DNA from: Streptomyces sp. NBC_00091
GTDB lineage: Bacteria; Actinomycetota; Actinomycetes; Streptomycetales; Streptomycetaceae
Length of the DNA: 64,000 bases
NCBI RefSeq assembly: GCF_026343185.1
Contig: NZ_JAPEMA010000004.1
Coordinates: forward strand, 248,001-312,000
Direction: 5' to 3'
Under the pieces are notes generated by a model that saw nothing but the letters and a program-made list of their open reading frames with translations, searched no databases and had not been told where the DNA came from. Positions within the stretch are counted from its first letter, which is position 1. Each line of letters starts with the position of its first letter. Made by a program: the position numbers and the translations under genes. Positions 25,708-33,834 of the stretch are shown here, piece by piece.

Positions 25708-27531
25708 ATGGGATCGTCTGAATCGCACGAAGTTCCGCCGGGCAGGGGCCCGGTACTCCTCGCACTTCGCTACTACGGACGGGAGCTGGCCCGCCAGCGG
25801 TGGCTGACGGCGCCCGCGATGCTGCTCCCGGCGCTGGGCAACATCGGCATCAACTACGTCGCGCCACTGGTCGTGGCCAAGCTCGTCGGCCGGATCGCCG
25901 ACGGCGGCGGCGCCGCCACCGGCATCGGCCCGATGCTGCCCTACGTCATCGCCTTCGCCGGGGTCCTGCTGCTGGCGGAGGGGCTGTGGCGGGTCGGACT
26001 GCACTGCCTGAACCGCATCGACGCCCGCGGCATCGAGCAGCTGTACGTGCTCGGCATGGACGAGCTGTTCGCCAAGGACGCGGCCTTCTTCCACGACAAC
26101 TTCGCCGGCTCGCTGACCAAGCGGGTCCTGAGCTTCGCCTCCCGCTTCGAGGAGTTCGTCGACACCCTGACCTTCCAGGTCGTCGGCAGATGCGTGCCCC
26201 TGCTGTTCGGCTCGGTGGTGCTGTGGCAGTACGAACCGCTGCTCGTCGTCGGCCTCCTGACGATGATCGTACTGACGGCGCTGGTCGCGATGCCCCTGAT
26301 CCGCCGCCGTCAGGCGCTCGTCGACCAGCGGGAGAAGGCGATCGCCCGGGTGTCGGGCCACGTCGCCGACAGCCTGATGAACATGGACACCGTCCGTGCC
26401 TTCGCCGCCGAGGAACGCGAGGCCGCCGAGCACCGCTCGAGGGTCGCGGAATCGCGACGGCTCATGCTGCGTTCGTGGGACTACGGCAACCTGCGCATCG
26501 ACACCCTGGTCGCGCCCATGTCCGTACTGACCAACGTGCTGGGCATGCTGCTCGCCATCGGCCTCGCCGGGGGAGGGCACGGCGTCGAGACGGTCGTCGT
26601 CGCCTTCACCTACTACAGCAACGCGACGCGCATCATGTTCGAGTTCAACCAGATCTACCGCCGTCTGGAGAGCTCGATGACGGAGGCCGCGCAGTTCACC
26701 ACACTGCTGCTGACGCCCCCGACCGTGCTCGACCCGCCGTCCCCGGAACCGCTGCGCCGCCAGGGCGCCGACGTGCGCTTCGAGCAGGTGACCTTCGCCC
26801 ACGCGGGCGCGGAGCCGCTCTTCGAAGGACTCGACCTGGCCGTGCCCAGCGGGGCGAAGATCGGTCTCGTCGGCCGCTCCGGCGGGGGCAAGACCACGCT
26901 CACCCGGCTGCTGCTGCGGATGACCGACATCGACGCCGGCCGGATCCTCATCGGCGGGCAGGACATCAGTCGGCTGTGCCAGGCCGACCTGCGCGGTCTG
27001 ATCGCCTACGTGCCACAGGACCCGGCGATGTTCCACCGCACGCTGCGGGACAACATCGCCTTCGCCCGGCCGGACGCCACCGACGCGGAGATCCGCCGCG
27101 CCGCCGAGGCGGCGCACGTCACGGAATTCGCCGACGCCCTCCCCGACGGCTTCGACACCATGGTCGGCGAGCGCGGGGTGAAACTGTCCGGCGGCCAGCG
27201 CCAGCGCGTCGCCCTCGCCCGGGCGATCCTGCGCGACGCGCCGATCCTGCTGCTCGACGAGGCGACCAGCGCCCTGGACTCGGAGAGCGAGGTCCTCGTC
27301 CAGGACGCGCTGTGGCGGCTCATGGACGGGCGGACGGCGCTCGTGGTGGCGCACCGGCTGAGCACGGTCGCCACCATGGACCGGCTCGTCGTCCTCGACC
27401 GCGGACGGATCGCCGAGCAGGGCACCCACCAGGAGCTGCTCAGCGCGGACGGAGCCTACGCGAAGCTGTGGCAGCACCAGTCGGGCGGCTTCCTCGACGA
27501 CACCCCCGCGGGCGCCGACCTCCACCCGTGA
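25708..27531 (+). CDS. ABC transporter half-molecule, exporter type (TMD-NBD)
   Basis: 607 aa, ATG start. About six TM helices occupy residues 25-330, followed by a nucleotide-binding domain with Walker A GRSGGGKTT near residue 390, Q-loop PQDPAMFH, signature LSGGQRQR, Walker B ILLLDEATSALDSES and H-loop VVAHRLST. All ATPase residues are canonical, so it probably functions as a homodimer. No partner lies adjacent. It could serve the synthase product made by the operon that ends 2.1 kb upstream, but two minus-strand genes intervene, so this is only a possibility. Confidence 0.88.
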   Translation: MGSSESHEVPPGRGPVLLALRYYGRELARQRWLTAPAMLLPALGNIGINYVAPLVVAKLVGRIADGGGAATGIGPMLPYVIAFAGVLLLAEGLWRVGLHCLNRIDARGIEQLYVLGMDELFAKDAAFFHDNFAGSLTKRVLSFASRFEEFVDTLTFQVVGRCVPLLFGSVVLWQYEPLLVVGLLTMIVLTALVAMPLIRRRQALVDQREKAIARVSGHVADSLMNMDTVRAFAAEEREAAEHRSRVAESRRLMLRSWDYGNLRIDTLVAPMSVLTNVLGMLLAIGLAGGGHGVETVVVAFTYYSNATRIMFEFNQIYRRLESSMTEAAQFTTLLLTPPTVLDPPSPEPLRRQGADVRFEQVTFAHAGAEPLFEGLDLAVPSGAKIGLVGRSGGGKTTLTRLLLRMTDIDAGRILIGGQDISRLCQADLRGLIAYVPQDPAMFHRTLRDNIAFARPDATDAEIRRAAEAAHVTEFADALPDGFDTMVGERGVKLSGGQRQRVALARAILRDAPILLLDEATSALDSESEVLVQDALWRLMDGRTALVVAHRLSTVATMDRLVVLDRGRIAEQGTHQELLSADGAYAKLWQHQSGGFLDDTPAGADLHP

Positions 27532-27559
27532 CCCGCGGGGCCGGCCGGGTACGGCGCGG

Positions 27560-28189
27560 TCAGGCCGCCGCCGCGGCGTGCCCGGACAGTCCGGCGCGTA
27601 CGAGGGCGGCGGCCAGCCGGGCCAGCTCCCCGGGCGCCACCAGGTCCGCGAGGCCGCTCGCGGTGTGCGGCAGCCCGAGGCCGGCGGCGGCCGCGAGGGA
27701 ACGCTCGTCGAAGAAGGGGCGCAACCGGGGCCACACGGCCTGGACTTCCCGGCAGAAGATGTCCGCGCCCACCGGCCCGATCCGCGGGAACTCCCGCAGC
27801 AGTTCGCGCAGCGCCCCCGTGTCGTCCCCGGCCCGGTCGCGCAGTTCGCGCAGATCGCCGTGGAAGCGGTCCAGCAGCAGCTGAGCGCCCTCGCCCAGCG
27901 CGGTCGCCGTGCTCTCGTCGTACCGGACGTAGTGCCCCCGCCCCAGCACCTCCACGCGCAGCCGCCACGTCGAGCCGGCCATGGCCCTGGGCGTCCGCAG
28001 CCCGGCCGCGAAGAGCTCCCGGGCGGCGGCCGTGGCCGTGTCCGCCCGGATCCGGGCCGAGCACAGCACCGTGAGCACCAGCAGCCGGTACAGCGGGGCC
28101 GGCTTGTCGCGGAGCGTGATCCCGGCTTCCTCCGCGTACGTCCGGCCGTGCTCGCGCAGCAGCCCGGCGACCACCTCGGCCGTTCCCAC
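27560..28189 (-). CDS. Endonuclease III-like HhH-GPD protein lacking Fe-S cluster and catalytic Lys
   Basis: 209 aa from GTG 28189 with an AAGGAGG ribosome binding site. It has the HhH-GPD layout: helical region LYRLLVLTVLCSARIRADTA, then the helix-hairpin-helix PRIGPVGADIFCREV and the downstream RPFFDERSL. Endonuclease III has GVGRKTA with a catalytic Lys and an Asp 18 residues later. The Lys is missing here (GPVGAD) while an Asp-like residue remains (FFDERS). The C-terminal Cys cluster of Fe-S glycosylases is also absent. It may be a monofunctional glycosylase, as MutY and AlkA lack the Lys, or a DNA-binding relic. Confidence 0.75.
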   Translation of the reverse strand: MGTAEVVAGLLREHGRTYAEEAGITLRDKPAPLYRLLVLTVLCSARIRADTATAAARELFAAGLRTPRAMAGSTWRLRVEVLGRGHYVRYDESTATALGEGAQLLLDRFHGDLRELRDRAGDDTGALRELLREFPRIGPVGADIFCREVQAVWPRLRPFFDERSLAAAAGLGLPHTASGLADLVAPGELARLAAALVRAGLSGHAAAAA

Positions 28190-28297
28190 CGCGGCCTCCT
28201 TCCCCGCACCGTCCGACACCGGACGCGTACCCGGTATCCGCCGCCCGTACCGGCGCCGCCGGTCACCGTTTCCGGCGCGGGGACCTGCGGTTTCGCC

Positions 28298-28411
28298 GTG
28301 GACGCGGTGACCCTGGGCATGGTGGCCGACGTCCTGAACATCGCCGCGGCGGGCGCGGCCGCGTACTTCGCCGTACGCCTGACGCGGATGCTGGGCCCCG
28401 CCGCGGGGTGA
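28298..28411 (+). CDS. Possible 37-aa membrane microprotein
   Basis: A GTG frame of 37 codons in which nearly every third base is G or C. It begins MDAVTLGMVADVL, has a helix of about 18 hydrophobic residues (NIAAAGAAAYFAV) and a short basic tail RLTRMLGP. The ribosome binding site is weak. It lies in the 306-bp spacer between the endonuclease-like gene and the phosphatase, both pointing away. Single-TM microproteins are common in streptomycetes, but coding is supported only by codon bias and hydrophobicity. Confidence 0.3.
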   Translation: MDAVTLGMVADVLNIAAAGAAAYFAVRLTRMLGPAAG

Positions 28412-28495
28412 CCCCGGCCGCCGGGTCTCCGGGAGGCGGCGTCCCGCCGACCGGCAGACGATGGAGGCGTGCAGGTGCCAGATGAATGAGCCCCG

Positions 28496-30562
28496 ATGAG
28501 CGAGCACATCCCGGTCGAGGAGCTGATCAGCAGCGCCGCGCAGGCCGCCGGCGGCTGGCTGGGCGCGCTGCCCGTCGCCCTCGTCGCCACCGGCGCCGAC
28601 GGGACGATCGTGCGCTGGAACCAGGTCGCGCAGGAGCTGCTGGGCTACAGCCCGCCCCAGATGCTCGGACGCAACATCGCCGACCTGCTGCATCCGGGAG
28701 CCGACCGCAGCCTGGGCCGCTCCCTGTGGGAAGCGGCCGCCTCGGGGCGGGGGGTGATGGGCACCGTGACCGCCTGGCACCGCGACGGGCACCCCCTGGA
28801 GGTGGAGATCTGGGCCTCCCCGGTGTCCGGCCGGCAGCACGGACCCGCGACCGTCCTGGTCTTCGTGGCCGACGCCCACGCGGCACGGCGCATCCGGGGC
28901 TCCTCGGCCGTCTGGGACGGCCTGTTCGCCCGCTCGCCCGTCGGCATCGCCATCCTCGACACCCAGCTGCGGTTCCTCCAGGTCAACGCCGCGCTCGAAG
29001 CGATGAACGGGCTGCCCGAGTCGGCGCACGTGGGACGCCGCCTGGCCGAGATCCTCCCCGAGGTGAACGCCCGCGAGATGGAAGAGGCCATGCTGCACGT
29101 CCTGGAGACCGGGGACCCGGTCCTGGACCGCCGCCGGGTCGGACGTACGCCCGCCGAGCCCGACCACGACCGGGTGTGGTCCTGCTCCTACGTCCGGGTG
29201 GAGGACCCCGCCCACATGCCGATCGGCGTGATCGCGTCCCTCGTCGACATCACCGAACAGCAGCGCGACCACGTGGAAGCCGCGGCCGGGCGCCGCCGGC
29301 TCGCGCTGCTCAGCGAGGCCAGCATGCGCGTCGGCTCCAGCCTGGACCTGGAGCGCACCGCGCAGGAACTCGCCGACCTCGCCGTACCGCGCCTCGCCGA
29401 CGCCGTCACCGTCGACGTCCTCGACGCGCTGGCCCGCGGGGACGAGCCCGGCATGGGCCTGACCGGAGGGGTGGCCCTGCGGCGGCTGGGCCGGGCGCCG
29501 CTGTCCGGATCCCGGGTGACCGACATCCTCGCCCCCCTCGGCAGGACGCTCACCTTCCCCGCGACCGCCCCCTACACCCAGGCCCTCGCCGCCCGCCAGC
29601 CCTTCCTGATCGCCCGCCTCGACGAACAGGCCGTCGCCCCCGCCGCCCGGCACTCGGCCAAACCCGCGCAACTGCTCACGGTGGGGGTGCACTCGTTCGT
29701 CATGGCCCCCCTGGTGGCCCGCGAGGCGGTGCTCGGCATCGCCACCTTCTACCGCACCCGCCCGCTGGGCCCCTTCACGGCCGAGGACGTCACCCTCGCC
29801 GGGGAACTCGCCGCCCGCGCCGCGCTCAGCATCGACAACGCCCGGCTGTACCACCGCGAGCACGAGACCGCCGTCATCCTCCAGCGCAGCATGCTCCCAC
29901 AGCACATCACCCCGCCGGCCGGCATCGAGGTCAGCCACCGCTACCTCCCCGCGAGCGATGTCAACGAGGTCGGCGGCGACTGGTACGACGTCCTGGCCCT
30001 GTCCGGCGGCAAGGCGGCCCTGCTGATCGGCGACGTGATGGGGCACGGCATCGCCGCCGCGGCGGTCATGGGCCGGCTGTCCGCCTCCGTACGGTGCCTG
30101 TCGCGCCTGGACCTCTCGCCCGTCCAGCTGCTGCACCAGCTGGAAGCCGCGCTCGCCGACCTGGCCGAGCCGATGCTGGCCACCTTCCTGTACGTGGTCG
30201 TCGACCCGGCCACCGGACGCTGCACCGTCACCCGCGCCGGTCACCCGCCGCCCGCGCTCGCGCTCCCCGACGGCACGGTCCGCCTCCTGGACACCCCGCC
30301 CGGAGTCCCGCTGGGCGTCGGGGGCATCGCGTTCACGCCCACCGAGGTCGTCGTACCGCCGGGCAGCATCCTCGTGCTCTACACCGACGGCCTGATCGAG
30401 GCCCGGGGCAGCGACCTCGACGAGCGGCTGGCCGAGCTGACGCAGCTCCTCGCGGACCCCCAGCGCCAGCTGGACCACGTGTGCGACTCGCTGATCACCC
30501 ACCTCGTCCCGGCGGCGGCCGACGACGACATCGCCCTCCTCGTCGCGCGGGTCGGCGAGTAG
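28496..30562 (+). CDS. PAS-PAS-GAF-PP2C (SpoIIE-type) serine phosphatase
   Basis: 688 aa. Two PAS domains (about 20-130 with IVRWNQVAQELLGYS, and about 140-250 with the LLEVNAALEAMNGLPE-like segment), a GAF domain from about 262 (LALLSEASMRVGSSLDLERTAQEL) and a C-terminal PP2C/SpoIIE domain from about 465. The phosphatase metal ligands are visible in GGDWYDV, IGDVMGHG and the C-terminal ADDDIAL. No membrane segment. In streptomycetes such proteins act on anti-anti-sigma factors in partner-switching networks, with PAS/GAF as input. No sigma-factor partner is adjacent. A 12-bp inverted repeat follows the stop. Confidence 0.9.
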   Translation: MSEHIPVEELISSAAQAAGGWLGALPVALVATGADGTIVRWNQVAQELLGYSPPQMLGRNIADLLHPGADRSLGRSLWEAAASGRGVMGTVTAWHRDGHPLEVEIWASPVSGRQHGPATVLVFVADAHAARRIRGSSAVWDGLFARSPVGIAILDTQLRFLQVNAALEAMNGLPESAHVGRRLAEILPEVNAREMEEAMLHVLETGDPVLDRRRVGRTPAEPDHDRVWSCSYVRVEDPAHMPIGVIASLVDITEQQRDHVEAAAGRRRLALLSEASMRVGSSLDLERTAQELADLAVPRLADAVTVDVLDALARGDEPGMGLTGGVALRRLGRAPLSGSRVTDILAPLGRTLTFPATAPYTQALAARQPFLIARLDEQAVAPAARHSAKPAQLLTVGVHSFVMAPLVAREAVLGIATFYRTRPLGPFTAEDVTLAGELAARAALSIDNARLYHREHETAVILQRSMLPQHITPPAGIEVSHRYLPASDVNEVGGDWYDVLALSGGKAALLIGDVMGHGIAAAAVMGRLSASVRCLSRLDLSPVQLLHQLEAALADLAEPMLATFLYVVVDPATGRCTVTRAGHPPPALALPDGTVRLLDTPPGVPLGVGGIAFTPTEVVVPPGSILVLYTDGLIEARGSDLDERLAELTQLLADPQRQLDHVCDSLITHLVPAAADDDIALLVARVGE

Positions 30563-30598
30563 CGCCGGGGCCGCACGGCCGCACGGCCGCCGGGGACC

Positions 30599-30628
30599 GG
30601 GGACCCGCACGATGCCGTGGGGGTCCCC
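30599..30628. terminator. Bidirectional hairpin between convergent genes
   Basis: GGGGACCCGCAC and GTGGGGGTCCCC form a 12-bp stem with one mismatch and a 6-nt loop, placed between the stops of the phosphatase (+) and the DUF305 gene (-). No T-tract follows, as is usual in high-GC actinobacteria. Confidence 0.5.
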
Positions 30629-30638
30629 GCCCGCCGGG

Positions 30639-31289
30639 TCAGTTCTTGCCGAGGAGCCCGTTCATACGGGTGATCTCGGCGCTCTGGGAGCTGATGATGG
30701 CGGCGGCCATGTCCTTGGCGGGCTGGAACTTCCCGGTGGACTGCTCCGTCTTGGCCATGGCGACGGCGCCTTCGTGGTGCTTGACCATCAGCTGGAGGAA
30801 GGCGGTGTCGAAGGCCTTGCCGGAGGCCTTCGACAGCTGGTCCATCTCCTCGCCCGTCATCATTCCGGACATGGAGTGGCCGCTGTGCCCGCCCTGTGCG
30901 GAGTCCGCGGCGGGAACCTGCTCGCCCCAGGAGGTCAGCCAGCCGGACAGGGTCTTGATCTCCGGGTCCTGGGCCTTCTTGATCTCGTCGGCGAGCGCCT
31001 TGACCTCGGCCGATTCGGCGCGGGTCGCGGCGAGGCCGGCCATCTCCAGCGCCTGCCGGTGGTGGGGGATCATCCCCTTGGCGAAGGCGGTGTCGGCGGT
31101 GTTGTTCGCGCCCTGCGCGGTGGAGGGCTGGGCGGAGGCGGAAGCGGACGCGGAGGCCGTGCCCTCGTGGCTGTTGTGCGGGGTGGAGCCGCTGTCGGCC
31201 TTCCCGCCGCAGGCGGCGAGGACGAGGGCGGCGGTGGTTGCCGCGGCCAGCGCGGTGGTACGGCGGATCAGGGAACGCTTGGCGGTCAT
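30639..31289 (-). CDS. DUF305 lipoprotein, His/Met-rich (copper-type)
   Basis: 216 aa with a signal peptide and lipobox LAAC (Cys27), then a Ser/Ala linker. The DUF305 core carries the two paired-His motifs MIPHHRQALEMAG and LMVKHHEGAVAMAK, plus a GHSGHSMSGMM segment rich in His and Met. Members such as cyanobacterial CopM bind copper in the periplasm. The gene is 68 nt downstream of the DUF6153 gene on the same strand, and a CsoR-like site precedes that gene, which supports a copper role. Confidence 0.88.
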   Translation of the reverse strand: MTAKRSLIRRTTALAAATTAALVLAACGGKADSGSTPHNSHEGTASASASASAQPSTAQGANNTADTAFAKGMIPHHRQALEMAGLAATRAESAEVKALADEIKKAQDPEIKTLSGWLTSWGEQVPAADSAQGGHSGHSMSGMMTGEEMDQLSKASGKAFDTAFLQLMVKHHEGAVAMAKTEQSTGKFQPAKDMAAAIISSQSAEITRMNGLLGKN

Positions 31290-31357
31290 GGTGGTGCTTC
31301 TCCTGTGCTGAGGTGTACGGGGGGTGCTCACCGGCCGGAATGCCGGCAGGGGCGGCC

Positions 31358-31783
31358 CTATACGCGCAGGAGTTGCAGTTCGCTGAGTGAGGGAGGCGCG
31401 CGTCCGCACGCCGTCGCCCCGGGCGCGATGCCGTACGAGCCCTCGGCTGCGGCGGGAACGCCGCCGGGCGCGGCCGCCGGCGCGGGCAGCACCGGGGCGC
31501 CGCTGGTGCCGGACGCCGCGCAGGTGGGGTCGGCGTGCTGGGCGTGCCCGCCGCCGGAGCCCTCGTGCGCGGGGTCGCCCGCGTGGGTGCAGCCGCAGGC
31601 GTCGGCCGAGGCGTGCCCTGCGGCTTCGGCGTGGGCCGCCGCGTGCGCGGCGGGCGGCGGGGCCGCTCCCGGGCCGAGGCCGTGCATGGCCACGAGCCCG
31701 GTGAGCACGGCCAGGACGAGGAGCAGGCGGGCGGGCAGCCCGGAGGGCCTCCTCGCGCGTCCGGCCTGCGTACTCGTCCTCAT
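31358..31783 (-). CDS. DUF6153-like small His/Cys-rich exported protein
   Basis: 141 aa. One hydrophobic segment (LPARLLLVLAVLTGLVAMHGL) lies at residues 17-37, followed by an extracytoplasmic Ala/Gly/His-rich region with HAAAHAEAAGHASADACGCTH and GGGHAQHADPTC, giving many potential metal ligands (His, three Cys). It is followed by the DUF305 lipoprotein on the same strand and preceded by a CsoR-like palindrome. Copper binding is inferred from composition and neighbours; no catalytic motif is present. Confidence 0.75.
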   Translation of the reverse strand: MRTSTQAGRARRPSGLPARLLLVLAVLTGLVAMHGLGPGAAPPPAAHAAAHAEAAGHASADACGCTHAGDPAHEGSGGGHAQHADPTCAASGTSGAPVLPAPAAAPGGVPAAAEGSYGIAPGATACGRAPPSLSELQLLRV

Positions 31784-31811
31784 GGCGGCATCGTAGACGA
31801 CCTCCGGGGAA

Positions 31812-31835
31812 ATACTCCAAAGGGGTAGGGGGTAT
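31812..31835 (-). promoter_or_regulatory. CsoR-like copper operator upstream of DUF6153-DUF305
   Basis: On the minus strand the sequence ATACCCC-N10-GGAGTAT is an inverted repeat with one mismatch over 7+7 bp, the spacing and ATACCCC/GGGGTAT half-site being those of actinobacterial CsoR operators. It lies 28 bp upstream of the DUF6153 ATG. A TACGAT element close to the ATG would be a -10, placing the operator over the -35 and the transcript start near the ATG. Confidence 0.6.
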
Positions 31836-32025
31836 CCCGGGCGGTTCCACCCGCACGGGTTCACGGCCCGCCCGGGGCGGCGTACCGGTAGCCCACCGCG
31901 TCGACCGCCGTGGTGTCGAGGCCATGGCGGGCTGCCCGCGTACGACGTCCCGCGCCGTCCGCGCGCGCGGGCCGCCCCGGCGATCCGGCGGCCTGCGAAC
32001 GGGTCGGGGGCCCGTACGGATTCCC

Positions 32026-33072
32026 TCAGGCCGGGCCCACCGGGCGGCCCGAGTGGAGTTCCAGCGGGCCGGTGCCTTCGGCCAGGGCCGTCAGGCAGGC
32101 CTCGATCTGGCGGCGCAGCTGCGGTTTGACCAGGCCCCGCAGCTCCTCCCGGCGAGCCGTGCGCCACTCCAACAGCTCGGTCGCAGGCAGCCGGATCGCG
32201 GCGAGGTCGGCCGGGCCGAGGACTCCGCCGTCGTACAGGAACCGGATCCGCGCCGGATAGCCGGGCCGGTGGGTCCAGTTGACGGCGAGGAGGCGGCCGG
32301 GGGCCAGGTCCAGGCCGATCTCCTCGCGGACCTCGCGCGCGGCCGCCGCCCGCGGGGTCTCGCCGAGGTCGCTGTCCACGCCGCCGCCGGGGAGCAGCCA
32401 GCGGTCCGGCTCGCCGTAGCCGGGCCGGACGAGCAGGACCCCGCCGGCCCCGTCGGTGAACAGCACGTTCGCGGCGGTGAGCGCCTTGGGCCGGGCCGCG
32501 CGGTGGCCGGCCGAGTCGTAGCCGCCCGCGTGTTCCAGGGCCGCGCGGTCCGCCGGATCGAGGCCGGCGGGGGAGCCGGGCTGCGGTACGCCGTCGACCA
32601 GGTGCGCGACGGAGCCGGAGTACAGCGCGGCCAGGCCGGCGCGCAGCCGGGGCGCGAGCCGGGCGGGCAGCTGCTCGGCGGCCTCCTCCGGGCCGAGCCA
32701 GCGGGCGTCGGAGACCTCCCCGTCCGCGAAGGAGATCCCCTCGACCCCGGCGGTGCTCAGCGGCCCCACGAGGTGCACGTGCACCACGATCGAGCGGCCG
32801 AGCGCGCCGGGCGGGCAGCAGTCCACGGCCAGCAGCCGGCCGACGGGGACGGACAGGTCCAGCTCCTCCTTCAGCTCCCGGGCCAGCCCCTCCTCCGGGG
32901 TCTCGGTGTCCTCCACCGTGCCGCCGGGCAGTTCGAGGTCGTCCTTGTAGGAGGTGGTCAGGACGAGGACCCGTCCCTGCGGGTCCAGGACGATCCCGGT
33001 CGCGGCGACGAGCGGGGCCGGCTGGGCGGCGTAATAGGCGCGCACGGCCTCGGGCGACGGGCGGTCGGGCAC
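32026..33072 (-). CDS. Tandem Nudix hydrolase (two Nudix domains)
   Basis: 348 aa with two separate Nudix boxes. The first, near residues 50-73, is GGTVEDTETPEEGLARELKE continuing ELDL, with Asp in place of the usual Gly near its end. The second, near residues 228-252, is GGGVDSDLGETPRAAAAREV continuing REEIGL, slightly longer at the GxxxxxE step. Both keep REVxEE-type catalytic glutamates. A typical Nudix protein is about 150 aa, so this is a fusion or duplication. Substrate unknown. The ATG at 33072 has a GGAG-type ribosome binding site. Confidence 0.85.
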   Translation of the reverse strand: MPDRPSPEAVRAYYAAQPAPLVAATGIVLDPQGRVLVLTTSYKDDLELPGGTVEDTETPEEGLARELKEELDLSVPVGRLLAVDCCPPGALGRSIVVHVHLVGPLSTAGVEGISFADGEVSDARWLGPEEAAEQLPARLAPRLRAGLAALYSGSVAHLVDGVPQPGSPAGLDPADRAALEHAGGYDSAGHRAARPKALTAANVLFTDGAGGVLLVRPGYGEPDRWLLPGGGVDSDLGETPRAAAAREVREEIGLDLAPGRLLAVNWTHRPGYPARIRFLYDGGVLGPADLAAIRLPATELLEWRTARREELRGLVKPQLRRQIEACLTALAEGTGPLELHSGRPVGPA

Positions 33073-33141
33073 GGCGGCGGCTCCGGGATCGGGGGAGGGG
33101 CGGGGTGGAACGTACCGGAATCAGTACCACGTCCGCGGACT

Positions 33142-33765
33142 TCAGGCCCGTACGAGGAGCAGCCCGCCCATCGTGACCATGGTCGTGGCGACCAGCCCGT
33201 CCAGCACCCGCCAGGAGGCCGGCCGGGCGAGCAGGCCGCTGAGCAGCCGGGCGCCGTAGCCGAGGGCGCCGAACCAGGTCAGGCTCGCCAGCCCGGCCCC
33301 GATCCCGAAGGCCCAGCGCAGATCGCCCCGGTCGGCGGCCAGCGAGCCCAGCAGCAGGACGGTGTCGAGGTAGACGTGCGGGTTGAGCCAGGTCATGGCC
33401 AGGCAGGTGAGCACCGCCGCGCGGGCGGAACCGGCGGCGGCGCCCCCGGTGTCGAGGGCCGCGCCCGGGGCGGGGCGCAGCACCCGCCGGGCCGCGAGGA
33501 TCCCGTAGCAGATCAGGAAGGCGCCCCCGGCGATCCCGACAGCCGTCAGGGCGGCGGGCCAGGCGGTGACGAAGGCACCGACGCCGGCCACGCCGAGGCC
33601 GATGAGGAGCGCGTCGGACACGGCGCAGATGGCGACCACCGCCAGGACGGCGTGCCGGCGTGCGCCCTGGCGCAGCACGAAGGCGTTCTGCGCGCCGATG
33701 GCGACGATGAGGGAGAGGCCGGTGCCGAAACCCGCCAGGAGAGCTGTGGTGATGCCGTTCGTCAT
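33142..33765 (-). CDS. LysE-family amino acid exporter (ArgO/LysE)
   Basis: 207 aa with six hydrophobic segments and the family signature IVAIGAQNAFVLRQGARR near residues 20-37, CAVSDALLIGLGVAGV and LTCLAMTWLNPHVYLDT. It is divergently arranged with a LysR-type regulator whose sequence fits ArgP/LysG, the standard pairing for arginine/lysine export control. The 69-bp gap between the starts contains an AT-rich stretch suited to regulator binding. Confidence 0.92.
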   Translation of the reverse strand: MTNGITTALLAGFGTGLSLIVAIGAQNAFVLRQGARRHAVLAVVAICAVSDALLIGLGVAGVGAFVTAWPAALTAVGIAGGAFLICYGILAARRVLRPAPGAALDTGGAAAGSARAAVLTCLAMTWLNPHVYLDTVLLLGSLAADRGDLRWAFGIGAGLASLTWFGALGYGARLLSGLLARPASWRVLDGLVATTMVTMGGLLLVRA

Positions 33766-33802
33766 GGGTTCGACCGTAAGGAGCGCGCGTCGATGAGTAC
33801 AG

Positions 33803-33826
33803 CTAAAGATTTTTACGTATCATTAG
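33803..33826. promoter_or_regulatory. Likely ArgP/LysG binding region
   Basis: An AT-rich 24-bp segment in otherwise >70% GC DNA, ctaaagatttttacg...cattag, bounded by CTAA/TTAG inverted ends and lying between the divergent lysE and argP starts. LysR-type regulators normally bind such AT-rich spacer sites. The ATG at 33793 would translate this AT-rich stretch and is therefore less likely to be the true start of the regulator. Confidence 0.45.
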
Positions 33827-33834
33827 CGCTCGTG

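Noticed and set aside
25525..28590. A 1021-codon antisense frame through the ABC exporter
   Set aside because: It overlaps a complete ABC transporter and a DNA-glycosylase-like gene, and its translation is low complexity without motifs.
33793..33834. N-terminal extension of the LysR regulator from ATG 33793
   Set aside because: It has a ribosome binding site but would use AT-rich codons across the probable operator and family members start at the MDEL position.
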